Shown here: positions 32,078 through 41,796 of the stretch, piece after piece
How the letters are laid out: the number at the start of each line of letters is the position of its first letter
Numbering within the stretch: position 1 is the stretch's first letter
Origin: Margaritifera margaritifera
Lineage: Eukaryota > Mollusca > Bivalvia > Unionida > Margaritiferidae
DNA: 64,000 nt
Direction of reading: 5' to 3'
Assembly: GCA_029931535.1 (NCBI GenBank)
Contig: JAQPZY010001628.1
Location: 4,292,501-4,356,500 of the forward strand
The notes under the pieces: generated by a model
Told to the model about the DNA's origin: nothing
Database searches by the model: none
The model's input: only the letters and a program-made list of their open reading frames with translations
Position numbers and translations under genes: made by a program

Positions 32078-33697
32078 ACGGTGTTATAGTATGTTGATAC
32101 TAGAACAAAATTCCAAACAGAGATTCCCTGACTCACATATAGTTGCTGTACCGTCGTGATGGACACTAAAAGTGTCAGGCCAAACTCACAGCCTTTTAAA
32201 AAACCCATATTTAGGGAAAGAGAAATGAATGACATAGAAAAATGAACACCCACAATACTATTGGATATTACCACCAATGATTTATACAATGCAAGCTGGA
32301 AACTGTGCATTTGGAGGGATCATGACCTTTTGATGGAATAAAGAGCAAAATTATTGCCCAGAAATCGCAAACTTTCATGTGTTTTGTTTCATCTTTATGT
32401 CATAAAAATAGTCTATTTTAGCTATGTTACTCTATGGCACTGGTAATTCTTTTTTAAATCACTGATCTTATTACAGGTAAAAAATAACTGTCATTACTGA
32501 TCTCAACTTCTCTTCTTGTATCAGAAGTAAACATGACAAAATAAAATTTATAAGTATGCATGATATTCCATACGGCACATCGACGTCGAATCTACAAAAG
32601 TTTTTAATTTTCAATTAGACATATTAATATGGTACTTTTCAAAAGGGTTTAAATTTAAATCCTTGCAAAATGCAAATTCCAATTATTAGTTAAATGCAAA
32701 TATTTAAAAGCTTGAATTACGCCGATGGCATTTAATCTTTATCGTTGTTCAGGCGATGAATGTCGAATAAAAATCCAAAAATAAGATGAAGACGATCGGC
32801 ATATCGCTTGACCAGCGTGTACATACCATTGTAGGTTTATTTCGTGATATATTAACATGATGGTGATACATTTGTGATATCACATTCTTTAACAATTGCT
32901 TTGGTGTTATATTGTTACATTTATCTAGTATGGATTGTTGTTTTCACAGCCATCGTTCATTTGAAACATCTTCGTGTCTGTAGAAACATTTTGTGAAGCT
33001 TTCTTAGAATACTGGCCCCGACATCACACCATTTTGGGCTTGAGTTGAGATTATGATTTTGCATCAACCAGTCACAAAAGACTTGCATTTGATTTTTGAT
33101 TTGCCATGAGTGAAATCTGATTTCAAAGGAAAGGTCAGAGTTTTATATATAACGTTTCATCTGTTACACATTATGAGAACAAACTAAGTATGACAGAAAT
33201 AAATTATATTGTTCTTTTTTATTTCTTGATCATTGTAATGTGTTGTAAATGCCAATAGTAATGAAAGAACGTCGTAAAATATTTAATTTTAAAATCAATG
33301 CACTTGAACAAGTTTTTATTCAGTTACGGGGTGATACTGTCAATCAATGGATTGAAAAGGCTAACTAGCTAAAGCATCTGATTCAATGATTTAAAGTACT
33401 TTGTTTCAAATACCAAATGAAGTGACAGATGTTCTGGGTAATTAAAGTTCGGTCTAGACTTTATTGTCCTCCATTATCTTTAGTAAATGTTACCATCAGC
33501 CTTCAATTCTCGGGAACACGGTATACTAGGCAATTAAGATGCAATAAAAGCTACGGGACATACACGAAAACTGCATAAAAGACGTTATTAGATTTACAAT
33601 ACTCTTTTGTAACCCATAAATGTACGAAATTAATCAGTGTACTTGCCAGAACATAATTACGGGCATACATATTGCAATAAGAAATGGGCTAGTGTGC
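32078..33697. other. Right part of spacer, nothing identified
   Basis: This is AT-rich. A 153-codon minus frame (31849-32310) runs partly through the MITE and is not supported as a gene. No repeats were recognised. Confidence 0.4.
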
Positions 33698-34320
33698 ATT
33701 TCAGTCAATCACGGGTATTCGGTTTCTCTGCAAAGATGTTGTCTACAAAACAGCGTACGTTCTCTTTTATCCCAAGGAACGGATCATATAGAACAATCCG
33801 GTTGGATTTCAGATGTATGACTACCAGGAACTATAATTAAAAACTACGTAGAACACAGCCATTACATTAGTTAAAGATTTTCTTCCCAGGAAAAGCAGCT
33901 AAAAGATTTACATTCAAATTTCAACAATAATCCTAACAAACATTCTCATCTAGTACTTGGGTCGATGCTACCCTAATCCCATAAATGTTATATATAAGTC
34001 TAACCTTTTGAACCAGACTAATTCCGCTATTCTAGCATTTTTTTCGCACAAAACTCTAGCTAAAGCTGCAGATAAAGCAAATTAGATATGATACTGGGAG
34101 TATATCTTTGAATTTAGCATGGTAGTAGAGGAACAAAAGATCATAAAATTCGGAAAGATCTATGATAATAACTTCTTTGGTCATCCCTTCCGGTGCTCCT
34201 ACAAAATTAGAAAACTTACATACATTTTACCTATCATGAACTACTCCGATGTGAAGCTACCAACCAATCACTGCAGTTCAATGGGAGGTCCCAAATTAGC
34301 CGTTATATGAATTACATTAC

Positions 34321-34590
34321 TGTTGGGTGGATGATGTCAGAGAGTAATCAATTGAGGAACAGAGATTTTACTAGATATCGGCCTATGTTGGGAGGATGAT
34401 GTCACAGACTAACCAGTCGATGGAGAGAGATTTTACTACGTATCGGCCTATGTTGGGTGCATGATGTCACAGACTAATCAATCGATGGACAGAAATTTTA
34501 CTAGTTATCGGCCTATGTTGGGAGGATGATGTCACATACTAATCAATCGATGTACAGAGATTTTACTAGTTATCGACCTATGTTATTAGC
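34321..34590. repeat. Minisatellite, 65 bp unit, 4 copies (right arm)
   Basis: Inverted counterpart of 25955-26285 with one unit fewer. Unit phrases are ATCAATCGATGGACAGA and TATCGGCCTATGTTGGG. Confidence 0.9.
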
Positions 34591-36391
34591 TTGCCAGCTT
34601 AGGTTGGGTACTACCTAACATCCAAAATAAAGTCACAAAAGGTCAACGTTTTGAAGACTTGAGTTTGAGTGATGTGCTCAAAATGTTTTACAAATTTGGT
34701 ACCACGCGCATGAACTAAGATGGTAAAAGTCATAATTTTTTTATTTTTTTTTTACTTTACAAGTATTTTATTTAATGAGGGAGAATTCCTTACATTCCTC
34801 CAATCGTACGTACACTTTGCTCAGAATTATGATAATACAACTCTTATATGTTGAGAAGCAGAAAACCATTTTGTAACAAAAGGCAGTTCGATTTACATTA
34901 ATGTTGGATTTTCTCTGTATTTGTGACTTAAAGGTATATTGATGATAGATCCAGATCTTTTAGAAAACTCAGTTGACTTGAAAAGATTGAAAATGTCAGA
35001 CTATAGCGAACACTTTCCTTATTATTCCCATTTTATTATGCAAGATTTAAATCTTTAGACCTCATACATCGATAAATAATATTACAGGTGATAAACCTCA
35101 ACTAAAAAAAAACCTATGATGTAAATTAAATTTTGAAAGGCTGTCCTCTTTGACTACTTGCTCAATTTCAGCAACCATGAAAAAGCCTCAATTTTAATTT
35201 TGCTTTTGTTTTCAGATTTATTTTGTTTTGATACTGATATGTAACAGCATGCCTTTCAGCATTGTATAGAATCAAAGGGATTCATTAAATAAGTTTTACA
35301 TTGATTACATGTTTTTGCTACGTACTTTCAAACTTAGGCTTGTTGACTTATTAGTACAGGAATTTGCATTGTACATAGTTTCTAAAGCAATTTGCTACTC
35401 AATCCATTTAATGCTGAGTAAATCGTCATAGACGCTGAAAGGTAGTGTAAAACGATAGTTTCTACATGAAGGAGTAGATATAAAATGAGATTTTATATAT
35501 GTTTAACCGACCCTATGCCGATTAAGGGCTGCCCTATCCCCGCCCCCCTCGGGAGACTGGGGTCACCAAACTATTAGGAAACCTTTAAAGTGCTGCCTTG
35601 CTCCAGTCACCGCCATTCCAGGGGCTGGTGGCTGCCGGCGGAAACTCTTTTCTCATTAATTGTTTTTTTTCAACACGCGGTACATTATTCGGTCGTTTTA
35701 CGGTAACGTTTATAACCTTATTTACTACGTGGATGTTTATAGCCAACACTATTGATCGGTGTAGGAAATAGACACTGACAGGTAATTGATCATACAATCA
35801 GGACATCCCACGGCTTGCCACAGTTTATAGTAAATAGCGAGGAGCTATCAGTACAGCTTGATCTTCGATGAAATAAGGATGGGGGACCAACAAAAACGAC
35901 CCGCAGTTTCCTTCTCGATTTAAGTTCCTAAAATATTGTAACTATGGAAGTAGTGGTAACAATGTTTATTGTGCAAAATTTATGTTTTGTTGATGAATTA
36001 CAAGAATAAAGGGGCTTACCTTATAGTTAATAAATCTGGGCAACTCGGTCACGATCGCCCCAAACACTGTCACGATAGACCGAACTTTTGGCCTAGTTTA
36101 TTCTCGGAATTAATCCTCTCTCATCTAGCTTTGTAACTGAAGTACATCTGCAGCAGTTGTGTACATCACAACAAAATTAATCCTCTAACAGCTAGTAGTA
36201 TGATTGAAAGACGTCTAAACAATTATACCCATCACTACATTTATTTGACAATCAATAACACTCCGCGACTTGACTGCCGGATTATGCATTATGCCTTCAA
36301 AACACTGTATACATGAAACTAAGCACAGCACCTTTAATATTATTCTTCCTCAGATATAAATAAAATGCTATGATTTAAAGGCGTGCCTTAT
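34591..36391. other. AT-rich flank within right arm
   Basis: Mirror of 24147-25954. It contains the conserved GC island at about 35510-35680 and no supported gene. Confidence 0.5.
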
Positions 36392-36637
36392 TTAATATAA
36401 ACCAAGCGAAATGTGTACGGGCTGCTTTGTTATTGACGAGTTTTGGCTTTTATCAATTATAACACATATTATTCTGGGACTTGGATATTTGGTAGTGACA
36501 AATAAAGATGCTACTAGCACTAACACTGATAGTGTATGACACGCTGCTACAGATAAAACTATACCGAAGGATGGCGGTTGAACGTGAGCCTGTCGTCGTT
36601 CTTTATGAAGCGTTTTACGTAAGCGTTCTAAAAACAT
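36392..36637 (-). CDS. 81-residue membrane protein candidate (right copy)
   Basis: Twin of 23901-24146, fully open, with one V-to-I change in the segment after the hydrophobic span. The basic N-terminus and single hydrophobic segment are unchanged. The preserved frame in both copies contrasts with the broken larger genes. Confidence 0.45.
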   Translation of the reverse strand: MFLERLRKTLHKERRQAHVQPPSFGIVLSVAACHTLSVLVLVASLFVTTKYPSPRIICVIIDKSQNSSITKQPVHISLGLY

Positions 36638-36837
36638 ATTGAGAACACAACGGGTTTACCCTAGAGTGGTAATATACTTCAGAAAGTAAGCGTATTTCGG
36701 CCGATGTGAGGGTGGCAGTGTTTTGGGCAAATAAGATAAGCAGCTTCGTTTCATGCTAAGGGTCTCGCGCAGTTTTCAGTGCGGGAATTTTTTTTTTTTT
36801 TTTTTGCGCTGCGGAACAGCACATTAAGGTGACAACA

Positions 36838-36987
36838 ATGCATCATATATCATATGGTGGTGGTGCACTGGATATAGGCCTTATTTTCGGCGGCCCAATT
36901 GTTTCAGTCGTTTTTGTTTTTTGTGTCATTCCGACGGTTTCCGCAGACCAAACACAGCTTATTGAGAATTTCCAGCGCGAAATTTGA
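36838..36987 (+). CDS. 49-residue membrane protein candidate (right copy)
   Basis: Twin of 23550-23699. ATG, 49 codons, stop TGA overlapping the TTG that opens the next frame. The hydrophobic run IVSVVFVFCVIPTVSA is intact. Confidence 0.45.
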   Translation: MHHISYGGGALDIGLIFGGPIVSVVFVFCVIPTVSADQTQLIENFQREI

Positions 36988-37346
36988 TACTATCTTCGTG
37001 GGCTTCTGCTTTTTTAGCCATCGGGGAGATGAGGCAGCTAATGAAATTTCAGGCTATGGAAACCAGCCTGCAGCCCAAAGATGTGATCTCAAGGACAACT
37101 GCTATGGGGGCGGCAATGGTTGTTAACAATAGACCAATCTCCCCCACACCTGTGCCCACAGATACATCAGTAAGTGCGATGTCAACGCCATTAAACGCGT
37201 TTACAGAGCGAATGTACTTTTTGTACAGAGTGCGTCTCTGTTCGACGTTAGCCCTTACGGAATTTTCAGCCTCGCAGATTTATTTTAGGCGAAAATCGTG
37301 TAGATCTTGGAATTTTGGGTATAGCGACATTATAACTCCTCTGTGA
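36984..37346 (+). CDS. Unknown Polinton-associated protein (right copy)
   Basis: Counterpart of 23248-23553. It is 120 codons instead of 101 because one T is missing in the run before the left-arm stop (QIYF then RRKSCRSWNF). The first ATGs are at MRQL and MKFQAMETS. Which stop is original cannot be told from two copies. Unknown function. Confidence 0.35.
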   Translation: MILSSWASAFLAIGEMRQLMKFQAMETSLQPKDVISRTTAMGAAMVVNNRPISPTPVPTDTSVSAMSTPLNAFTERMYFLYRVRLCSTLALTEFSASQIYFRRKSCRSWNFGYSDIITPL

Positions 37347-37555
37347 AGGGCGTAATGTTAAAGTTTAATTGATCTGGGGCTGTAGGTTAGCTGTCACGCG
37401 TGCACACACCTGTAACCGATCGCCGTGGTTTACTTGCAAGAGATCTATGTAGCGAAAGCAAATGCCAGTTTCCCTAATATCTTTAGATCCTGTAATGGCA
37501 CGGTCTTCAACATGCTCGCAAACACGCTCGCCAAAAGTCACAATCAGGGTGTCTT

Positions 37556-37660
37556 ATGTTCGCAGAGTTTGTGATTGTGTGTTTTTTGACCGATTACCAT
37601 AATGCGACAGACCATTTATTTCTCGAAGGTCACACGGTTTTTAGTCTGGTCTTTATGTAA
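37556..37660 (+). pseudogene. Truncated copy of the 63-codon unknown frame
   Basis: It begins MFAEFVIVCFLTDYHNATDH as in the left arm but stops after 34 codons, where the right arm has lost 483 bp. The downstream remnant with the APRN phrase is entirely absent here. Confidence 0.6.
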
Positions 37661-37885
37661 TCTGCGCCAATGTGGTTTTCCATAGGAAACAGTACACGTA
37701 TCCCATTAGGACTCACCAGCCACAGGAAAAACCTCTAGCAGGGTACTGTTTATCCCGTCAGAAAGACTCCCAGTTGTGTTTATCTGATCGAGGTGGACAT
37801 AAAGCCGCAGGATGTTGATGAATGCAGGTGGATTTTACACTGGGATTGTAGGCTATATATCTGCATTGAAACGCACGTATTGGTT
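37661..37885. other. Non-coding part of right arm
   Basis: Mirror of about 22168-22402. No feature. Confidence 0.4.
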
Positions 37886-38275
37886 TTACCTAAATAAGCT
37901 GGCTAGCTCATAGGGGAGATATAAATTGCTGTTTGGGTCAGTGATTGTCACGGTGACCCGCCCGGTTGCCTCGTTGTAGCTCGCAGTCATAGGCAGGGCA
38001 GCCTGAATTACCTTTCGTATGTAAGTTTTAATACCCATCCGGAATGGAAATGGTTTTAATCTGGTCGATTTTTGTCGAACCCGCATCAAATTTGTTGTTC
38101 CAAGCGCAGCCGAAATGTTGAGTCATCCTGGACTGTACGAGATCTCCCGAAGCGCTACGCGCAAATTTGAGTAGCTTTATATCACCTGTTCTAGAACCAC
38201 AGATTCAACTAGAGGATTGGTCAGTACAACATACATTGCCTGCACTTGTATGAGAGCGGTGGTATTGCCACAAGT
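37886..38275 (-). pseudogene. Capsid-type (F54H12.2-like) fragment, frameshifted (right copy)
   Basis: Counterpart of 21780-22167. The C-terminal frame (37886-38089) has the same sequence as the left copy, with YNEATGRVTVTITDPN and LYLPYELASLF. The same frame change separates it from the SIPDGY phrase, so the break predates the duplication. It is transcribed toward the centre, opposite to its neighbours. Confidence 0.4.
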
Positions 38276-38655
38276 ATTACGTTTTAGTAGAGGCGCGGGA
38301 TATAGAGCCATCGGCATCTATAAACAGCAATAGGGACATGGAGACCATTCTTGCTTTGCTTTCCATTCTTAAGGTTGTTGTTCGAAAGGATATTTCATTG
38401 CAGGTAATAGTGGCCAAAATAATCAATAAATACATCATGCCAGATATAAAATCTGAGGATATAATTGGCAAGTGGCGCACCAGCACCATGCAAATTTGGC
38501 AAAATCAAATCAACTTTATCGCCTGGTGTGCAACAATGGCCTGTGGCGTCAGCGTTGAAGACGCCATAGGCCATTGTTCAAGCTTTAAAGACCGTATGCT
38601 TGCAGATAACCCTCAGTTATCAAGTTTTTCATGTATCCTGTTAACATTTAGATGA
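38217..38655 (+). pseudogene. Unknown Polinton-associated protein (right copy, broken)
   Basis: Counterpart of 21396-21836. Stops near 38284 separate the first part. An open 105-codon piece from 38338 keeps IVAKIINKYI and WRTSTMQIWQNQINFIA with few changes. Confidence 0.5.
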
Positions 38656-38677
38656 GGTCGCTGCTCAACCAGCTGCG

Positions 38678-39080
38678 GTGCCCCCACTCCAACGCAAACA
38701 AGTTACGAGAAGTTTGATATTAATTTTGAGGTGGCAGTTTATGAAGATATTTGCAGAGTTTAATGTTGACCCAAATTCAAACTGGCGGAAGCGAACCAGC
38801 AACAGTGGGCTGGGGGGTGATATATTATTATTCACCAACCCACGAAAGAGCATGTCCAGAAATCGTTAGATTTACCCTTGAAATGATAACACAGTAGGAG
38901 CTAAAATGTTACCACTACTCACAGGTGGGAGCGGAAAATACATGGGCAACATTTATACTTGACAAGTCAAACGGATTTACTCGAGCTGGCGTATCGCGTA
39001 TCAACTCCAGCATTCGGCCATACGTTTGGTCAATCCTGTCAGCGCAAGCTGAAATGTGCAGCTCAATAGCGGGAATGAAA
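38678..39080 (+). pseudogene. Unknown Polinton-associated protein (right copy, broken)
   Basis: Counterpart of 20984-21373. It is frameshifted after LFTNPRKSMS (about 38855) and has an in-frame stop near 38897. The C-terminal part carries an extra base near 39040 that removes the left copy's end. Confidence 0.55.
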
Positions 39081-39270
39081 ATGGCTTTTGCTGCACAAAA
39101 TCAGTTTTATTAAATGTATAAAAATGTATCGGCCACGAATTGAAGTCGATACAGAAGTATCAGTAGGCGCAGGGATATGCCAGAAGCAATATAGATGACG
39201 TTATTGGAGGTGGCATGTACAGGATTTCATGCGACATGGAGCTTAAACTAGACTCCTACGAAATGTAATA
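39050..39270 (+). pseudogene. Small unknown protein (right copy, broken)
   Basis: Counterpart of 20785-20997. Several indels between 39105 and 39175 destroy the frame. The C-terminal part (DVIGGGMYRI, about 39203) is still readable. Confidence 0.5.
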
Positions 39271-39383
39271 ACGAACTTCTCATAGCGAGCGATGACCTGG
39301 ATCCAGACATCAATGTCAGCATTAATTCGACAAGGATATCAGCGTCTGCTGTTGCTCAAGAGGGCACACAACAACCGCAGCCA

Positions 39384-39644
39384 ATGAAGCATGAAGAGGT
39401 GGACTTTGTCCCTTCTCGGTTTGCGATATGCAGCAAGCTGGCTAGTGCTATACTTGTTGAAGCGCTTATTGCATCGGTTTTTGCTAGCAGAGATAGCGTG
39501 GGTGGCGCTGGGGCTGCTGGAACGCCAAGCTCAGCGTGTGAGGCAAAAAACGTTGTGATAGCTGAAAATCACGAAGCCAATAAAACGTCACTTGTTGTGG
39601 CTGGCATCGCGGTGGGGCTTTTAGTCCTTGCGTTCGCCAGCTAG
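39384..39644 (+). CDS. Small tail-anchored membrane protein candidate (right copy)
   Basis: Twin of 20409-20669: 86 codons, fully open, with two residue differences. The C-terminal hydrophobic tail reads SLVVAGIAVGLLVLAFAS. It is the best preserved gene of the right arm, placed between broken neighbours. Confidence 0.5.
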   Translation: MKHEEVDFVPSRFAICSKLASAILVEALIASVFASRDSVGGAGAAGTPSSACEAKNVVIAENHEANKTSLVVAGIAVGLLVLAFAS

Positions 39645-39693
39645 GCGCTTTCGCCGCGCTTGCGCATCTGTCGTCTGAGAACGGCAAAGGACG

Positions 39694-39950
39694 ATGGCAC
39701 TGCCAGCTTTCCTGAGCAAGAATTACACATTTGACCCAATAATTCCGGGCAGAGCATTTTCAGCATCCCGGTCGGCTGCTCCAGATGCATTTTTATTAAT
39801 TCTTTTGCGCCGCCAGAATCTGGTTGAGGTGCAGGGGCTGGAGATGGAGTTGGTTATGTGCCTCCCCTGCCTGTGACTGCAAGTACGATCGTGCTTATAA
39901 TAAACCCCGGTGCGGTGAAAACTGAGGCTATAGTGATGCCCTGTTGGCTG
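39694..39950 (+). pseudogene. Small unknown protein (right copy, frameshifted)
   Basis: Counterpart of 20072-20359. It begins MALPAFLSKNYTFDPIIPG, then shifts frame near 39805 in the sequence matching the Gly/Ala-rich stretch of the left copy. The hydrophobic ASTIVLII segment is present in another frame, and that frame stays open past the arm boundary to about 40030. Confidence 0.45.
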
Positions 39951-39988
39951 AAGAGTGTTCTCAGCCTCTGGTCTAGGGTTGTAATCTC

Positions 39989-40288
39989 GTGCAGAATTCT
40001 GTTGATTGTTTCCCAGATCCGGTTTTACTAGGTGCATATAGAATCGTAGTGTGCAAACTGTTTACACCACCTTACGCCAAAGATCTCGAAAACCTCCTTT
40101 ACCATGGAGCAGTACTCGGCGACCTTGAAATCGGGTATACGATGATTGCCAAATGCTTGTTAAGAATGAATCCGGCCGACCTCGGCCATCTAGATTTCGA
40201 AGACGCAGCAAAGGCCGTAACCATCACAGCGCTTAGCCTTTGGACGCAAGGCATGTTAATTAAACAAGGTATCATTCCTGCTATATAA
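39989..40288 (+). CDS. Unknown Polinton-associated protein, single copy
   Basis: A 99-codon open frame beyond the duplicated part. It includes PYAKDLENLLYHGAVLGDLE, CLLRMNPADLGHLDFEDAAK and a hydrophobic C-terminal part (AVTITALSLWTQGMLI). The N-terminal MQNSVD overlaps the tail of the preceding frame, so the true start may be later. It is followed after 27 bases by the next gene on the same strand. Not recognised. Confidence 0.4.
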   Translation: MQNSVDCFPDPVLLGAYRIVVCKLFTPPYAKDLENLLYHGAVLGDLEIGYTMIAKCLLRMNPADLGHLDFEDAAKAVTITALSLWTQGMLIKQGIIPAI

Positions 40289-40315
40289 TCACGGCTGTGT
40301 AAACGCAAGACAATC

Positions 40316-40666
40316 ATGACCTCCGTTGCTCTTAAGGTTGGCGGGGCAGTTGTCAACGCCTTCGCAATCTCTGGTTCAAATTACCTCTTCTCTTAGATAG
40401 ATAAAAAAGAGGCCGACGAGGAACGCATTCGTCACAATAAGTCTATGGAAGAGTTTTAAGCTGCACAGGCTAAGTACCAACGTAAGCGCATCTTACATCT
40501 GGATTACCTGGGCGATAGGGTCAACTTTCTTATTAAGGTCTGTCCTGAATACTCATCCTCGATGCGGCAGTTTGCTGCTCGCATTTCAGGTATAAACTTG
40601 CGCCGTCTGCTCCCCCTCCCCGATATCTACGATGCCATTGAAAGGCTCGTTTGTGTCGCGATATAA
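40316..40666 (+). pseudogene. Conserved Polinton-type small protein, two in-frame stops
   Basis: One frame of 117 codons from ATG to TAA with two internal stops, TAG at 40394 and TAA at 40457. The N-terminus is hydrophobic (GGAVVNAFAISGSNYLFS). It is followed by a charged, coiled-coil-like stretch (EADEERIRHNKSMEEF, then AAQAKYQRKRILHL) and a C-terminal region with MRQFAARISGINLRRLLPLP. I recall similar membrane-plus-coil proteins in Polinton-like loci of invertebrates, placed near the integrase as here; that is recollection, not a search. The function is unknown. Confidence 0.55.
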
Positions 40667-40784
40667 ATAGCTAACGCATCAACCGGTTAGCGGATGGGAA
40701 GCAAAGGCAATTCTGCGCTACCCAGTTTGAGCTTTCAAAACATTAAAGCACAGCCAACTTTTTAGCTTATAAGCCATATAAGGC
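40667..40784. other. Short intergenic region before integrase
   Basis: It contains a 23-codon ATG frame (40694, MGSKGNSALPSL) of doubtful meaning. Confidence 0.3.
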
Positions 40785-41735
40785 ATGGATACTGAGCTTG
40801 CGGCGATTTACTACAGCCCGAGAAGTTACTGGAAGGGCGTGGCAGCTATCAAAGAGCTGGCAGAAGCCGCTAAAGTCTCTCAAGATGTTGCCATGGCGTG
40901 TCTGAAGAAACAGGCCACATAGCAGATTTATCGATCAGCACCGCGCATAATTTTGATGGCCTCAATTTGACGTTTCAATCCCAAACCAGGTGCACCAGGC
41001 CGATCTCTTGTTTCTGCCGCACAACAAGGTCGGGCGATGCACATACAAGCACGTGATTGATGTGATTGATGTCGCCAGCCGTTACAAGGAGGCTGAGCTT
41101 CTGACCACAAAGGAGGCTTTTAAGGTCTAAAGTGGCCTAAGCTGCTGCAGGTTGACCATTGCCGGGAGTTTACGGGCGCTATGTCGCAACTCTTGGTCAA
41201 GCACAACGTGCAAGTAAGGCGGGGTGCGGCCGGCATCCACCGTGCGCATGACATTGAAAGGTATGTTTGGGCATCAGAACGCCCATGAGATGTTGCTTTC
41301 TGAGGGAAACGCGGAGAGCGAAACTGCAAAGCGCAGCACTGAGTTCGTTTGGCAGCTGCTAGCAGTTGCGGCGGCCATAAACGGTCAGGTAACGCGGTTA
41401 ACAGGCAAAAAACTTGTTGATGTCATTTGTGCTACGTCTATGGAGGCTATGCCTGCGAATTCAGTGACGCGGTCGATCGGTCTGGAGGATAAACGCCTGC
41501 CCTCAGACACCATAGTGCGATACATATATGCACCGGTAGAGCTGGAAGGCGGAAAACGCAGTCCAACACACCCTGTGTATTCGCTCAAGGTGTTCACTCT
41601 GTCTGATAGATTTGACATCCCAGGCAAGCTACCTATATACCATATTTTTGGTACTCACGCTTCGTGCAGAAACTTCGTTCGCGAGGAATAACAGATTGTG
41701 TCCAAAGATACTCAGATACCACCATCTTTTGTCTT
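40785..41735 (+). pseudogene. Retrovirus-like integrase of a Polinton/adintovirus-like element, broken
   Basis: The ATG start gives MDTELAAIYYSPRSYWKGVA and a helical N-terminal domain (AIKELAEAAKVSQDVAMACL). After frame changes come the first catalytic Asp region VHQADLLFLPHNKV (about 40989-41030), VIDVIDVASRYKEAE, the second Asp region LLQVDHCREFTGAM (about 41140-41180), and the remains of the Glu segment near 41235. The C-terminal half is a single 155-codon open frame (41224-41691) with LTGKKLVDVI, PVELEGGKRSPTHPVYSLKV and a last segment ending FVREE. At least three stops or frameshifts make it inactive. The role would have been integration of the element's DNA ends. It runs tail to tail with the polymerase. 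Confidence 0.88.
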
Positions 41736-41796
41736 TACTCATCACTTCGCTGGACGAAGCAAAAGAGCTCGAGGAGGTACTCAACGGTGTAGTGCG

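Larger units (their letters stand above)
33698..39951. repeat. Right arm of the large inverted duplication
   Basis: Reverse-complement partner of 20101-26897. It lacks 483 bp present in the left arm (junction at about 37650) and one minisatellite unit. Its copies of the small genes carry more frameshifts than the left ones. The outer edge at 39951 is not an end of the element: coding sequence continues into the integrase and polymerase, so the left arm is the truncated partner. Confidence 0.95.

Noticed and set aside
31849..32310. A 153-codon minus-strand gene
   Set aside because: It starts in unrelated spacer and runs through the hAT-like MITE; the hydrophobic Phe/Leu-rich sequence follows from A-rich DNA read in antisense.
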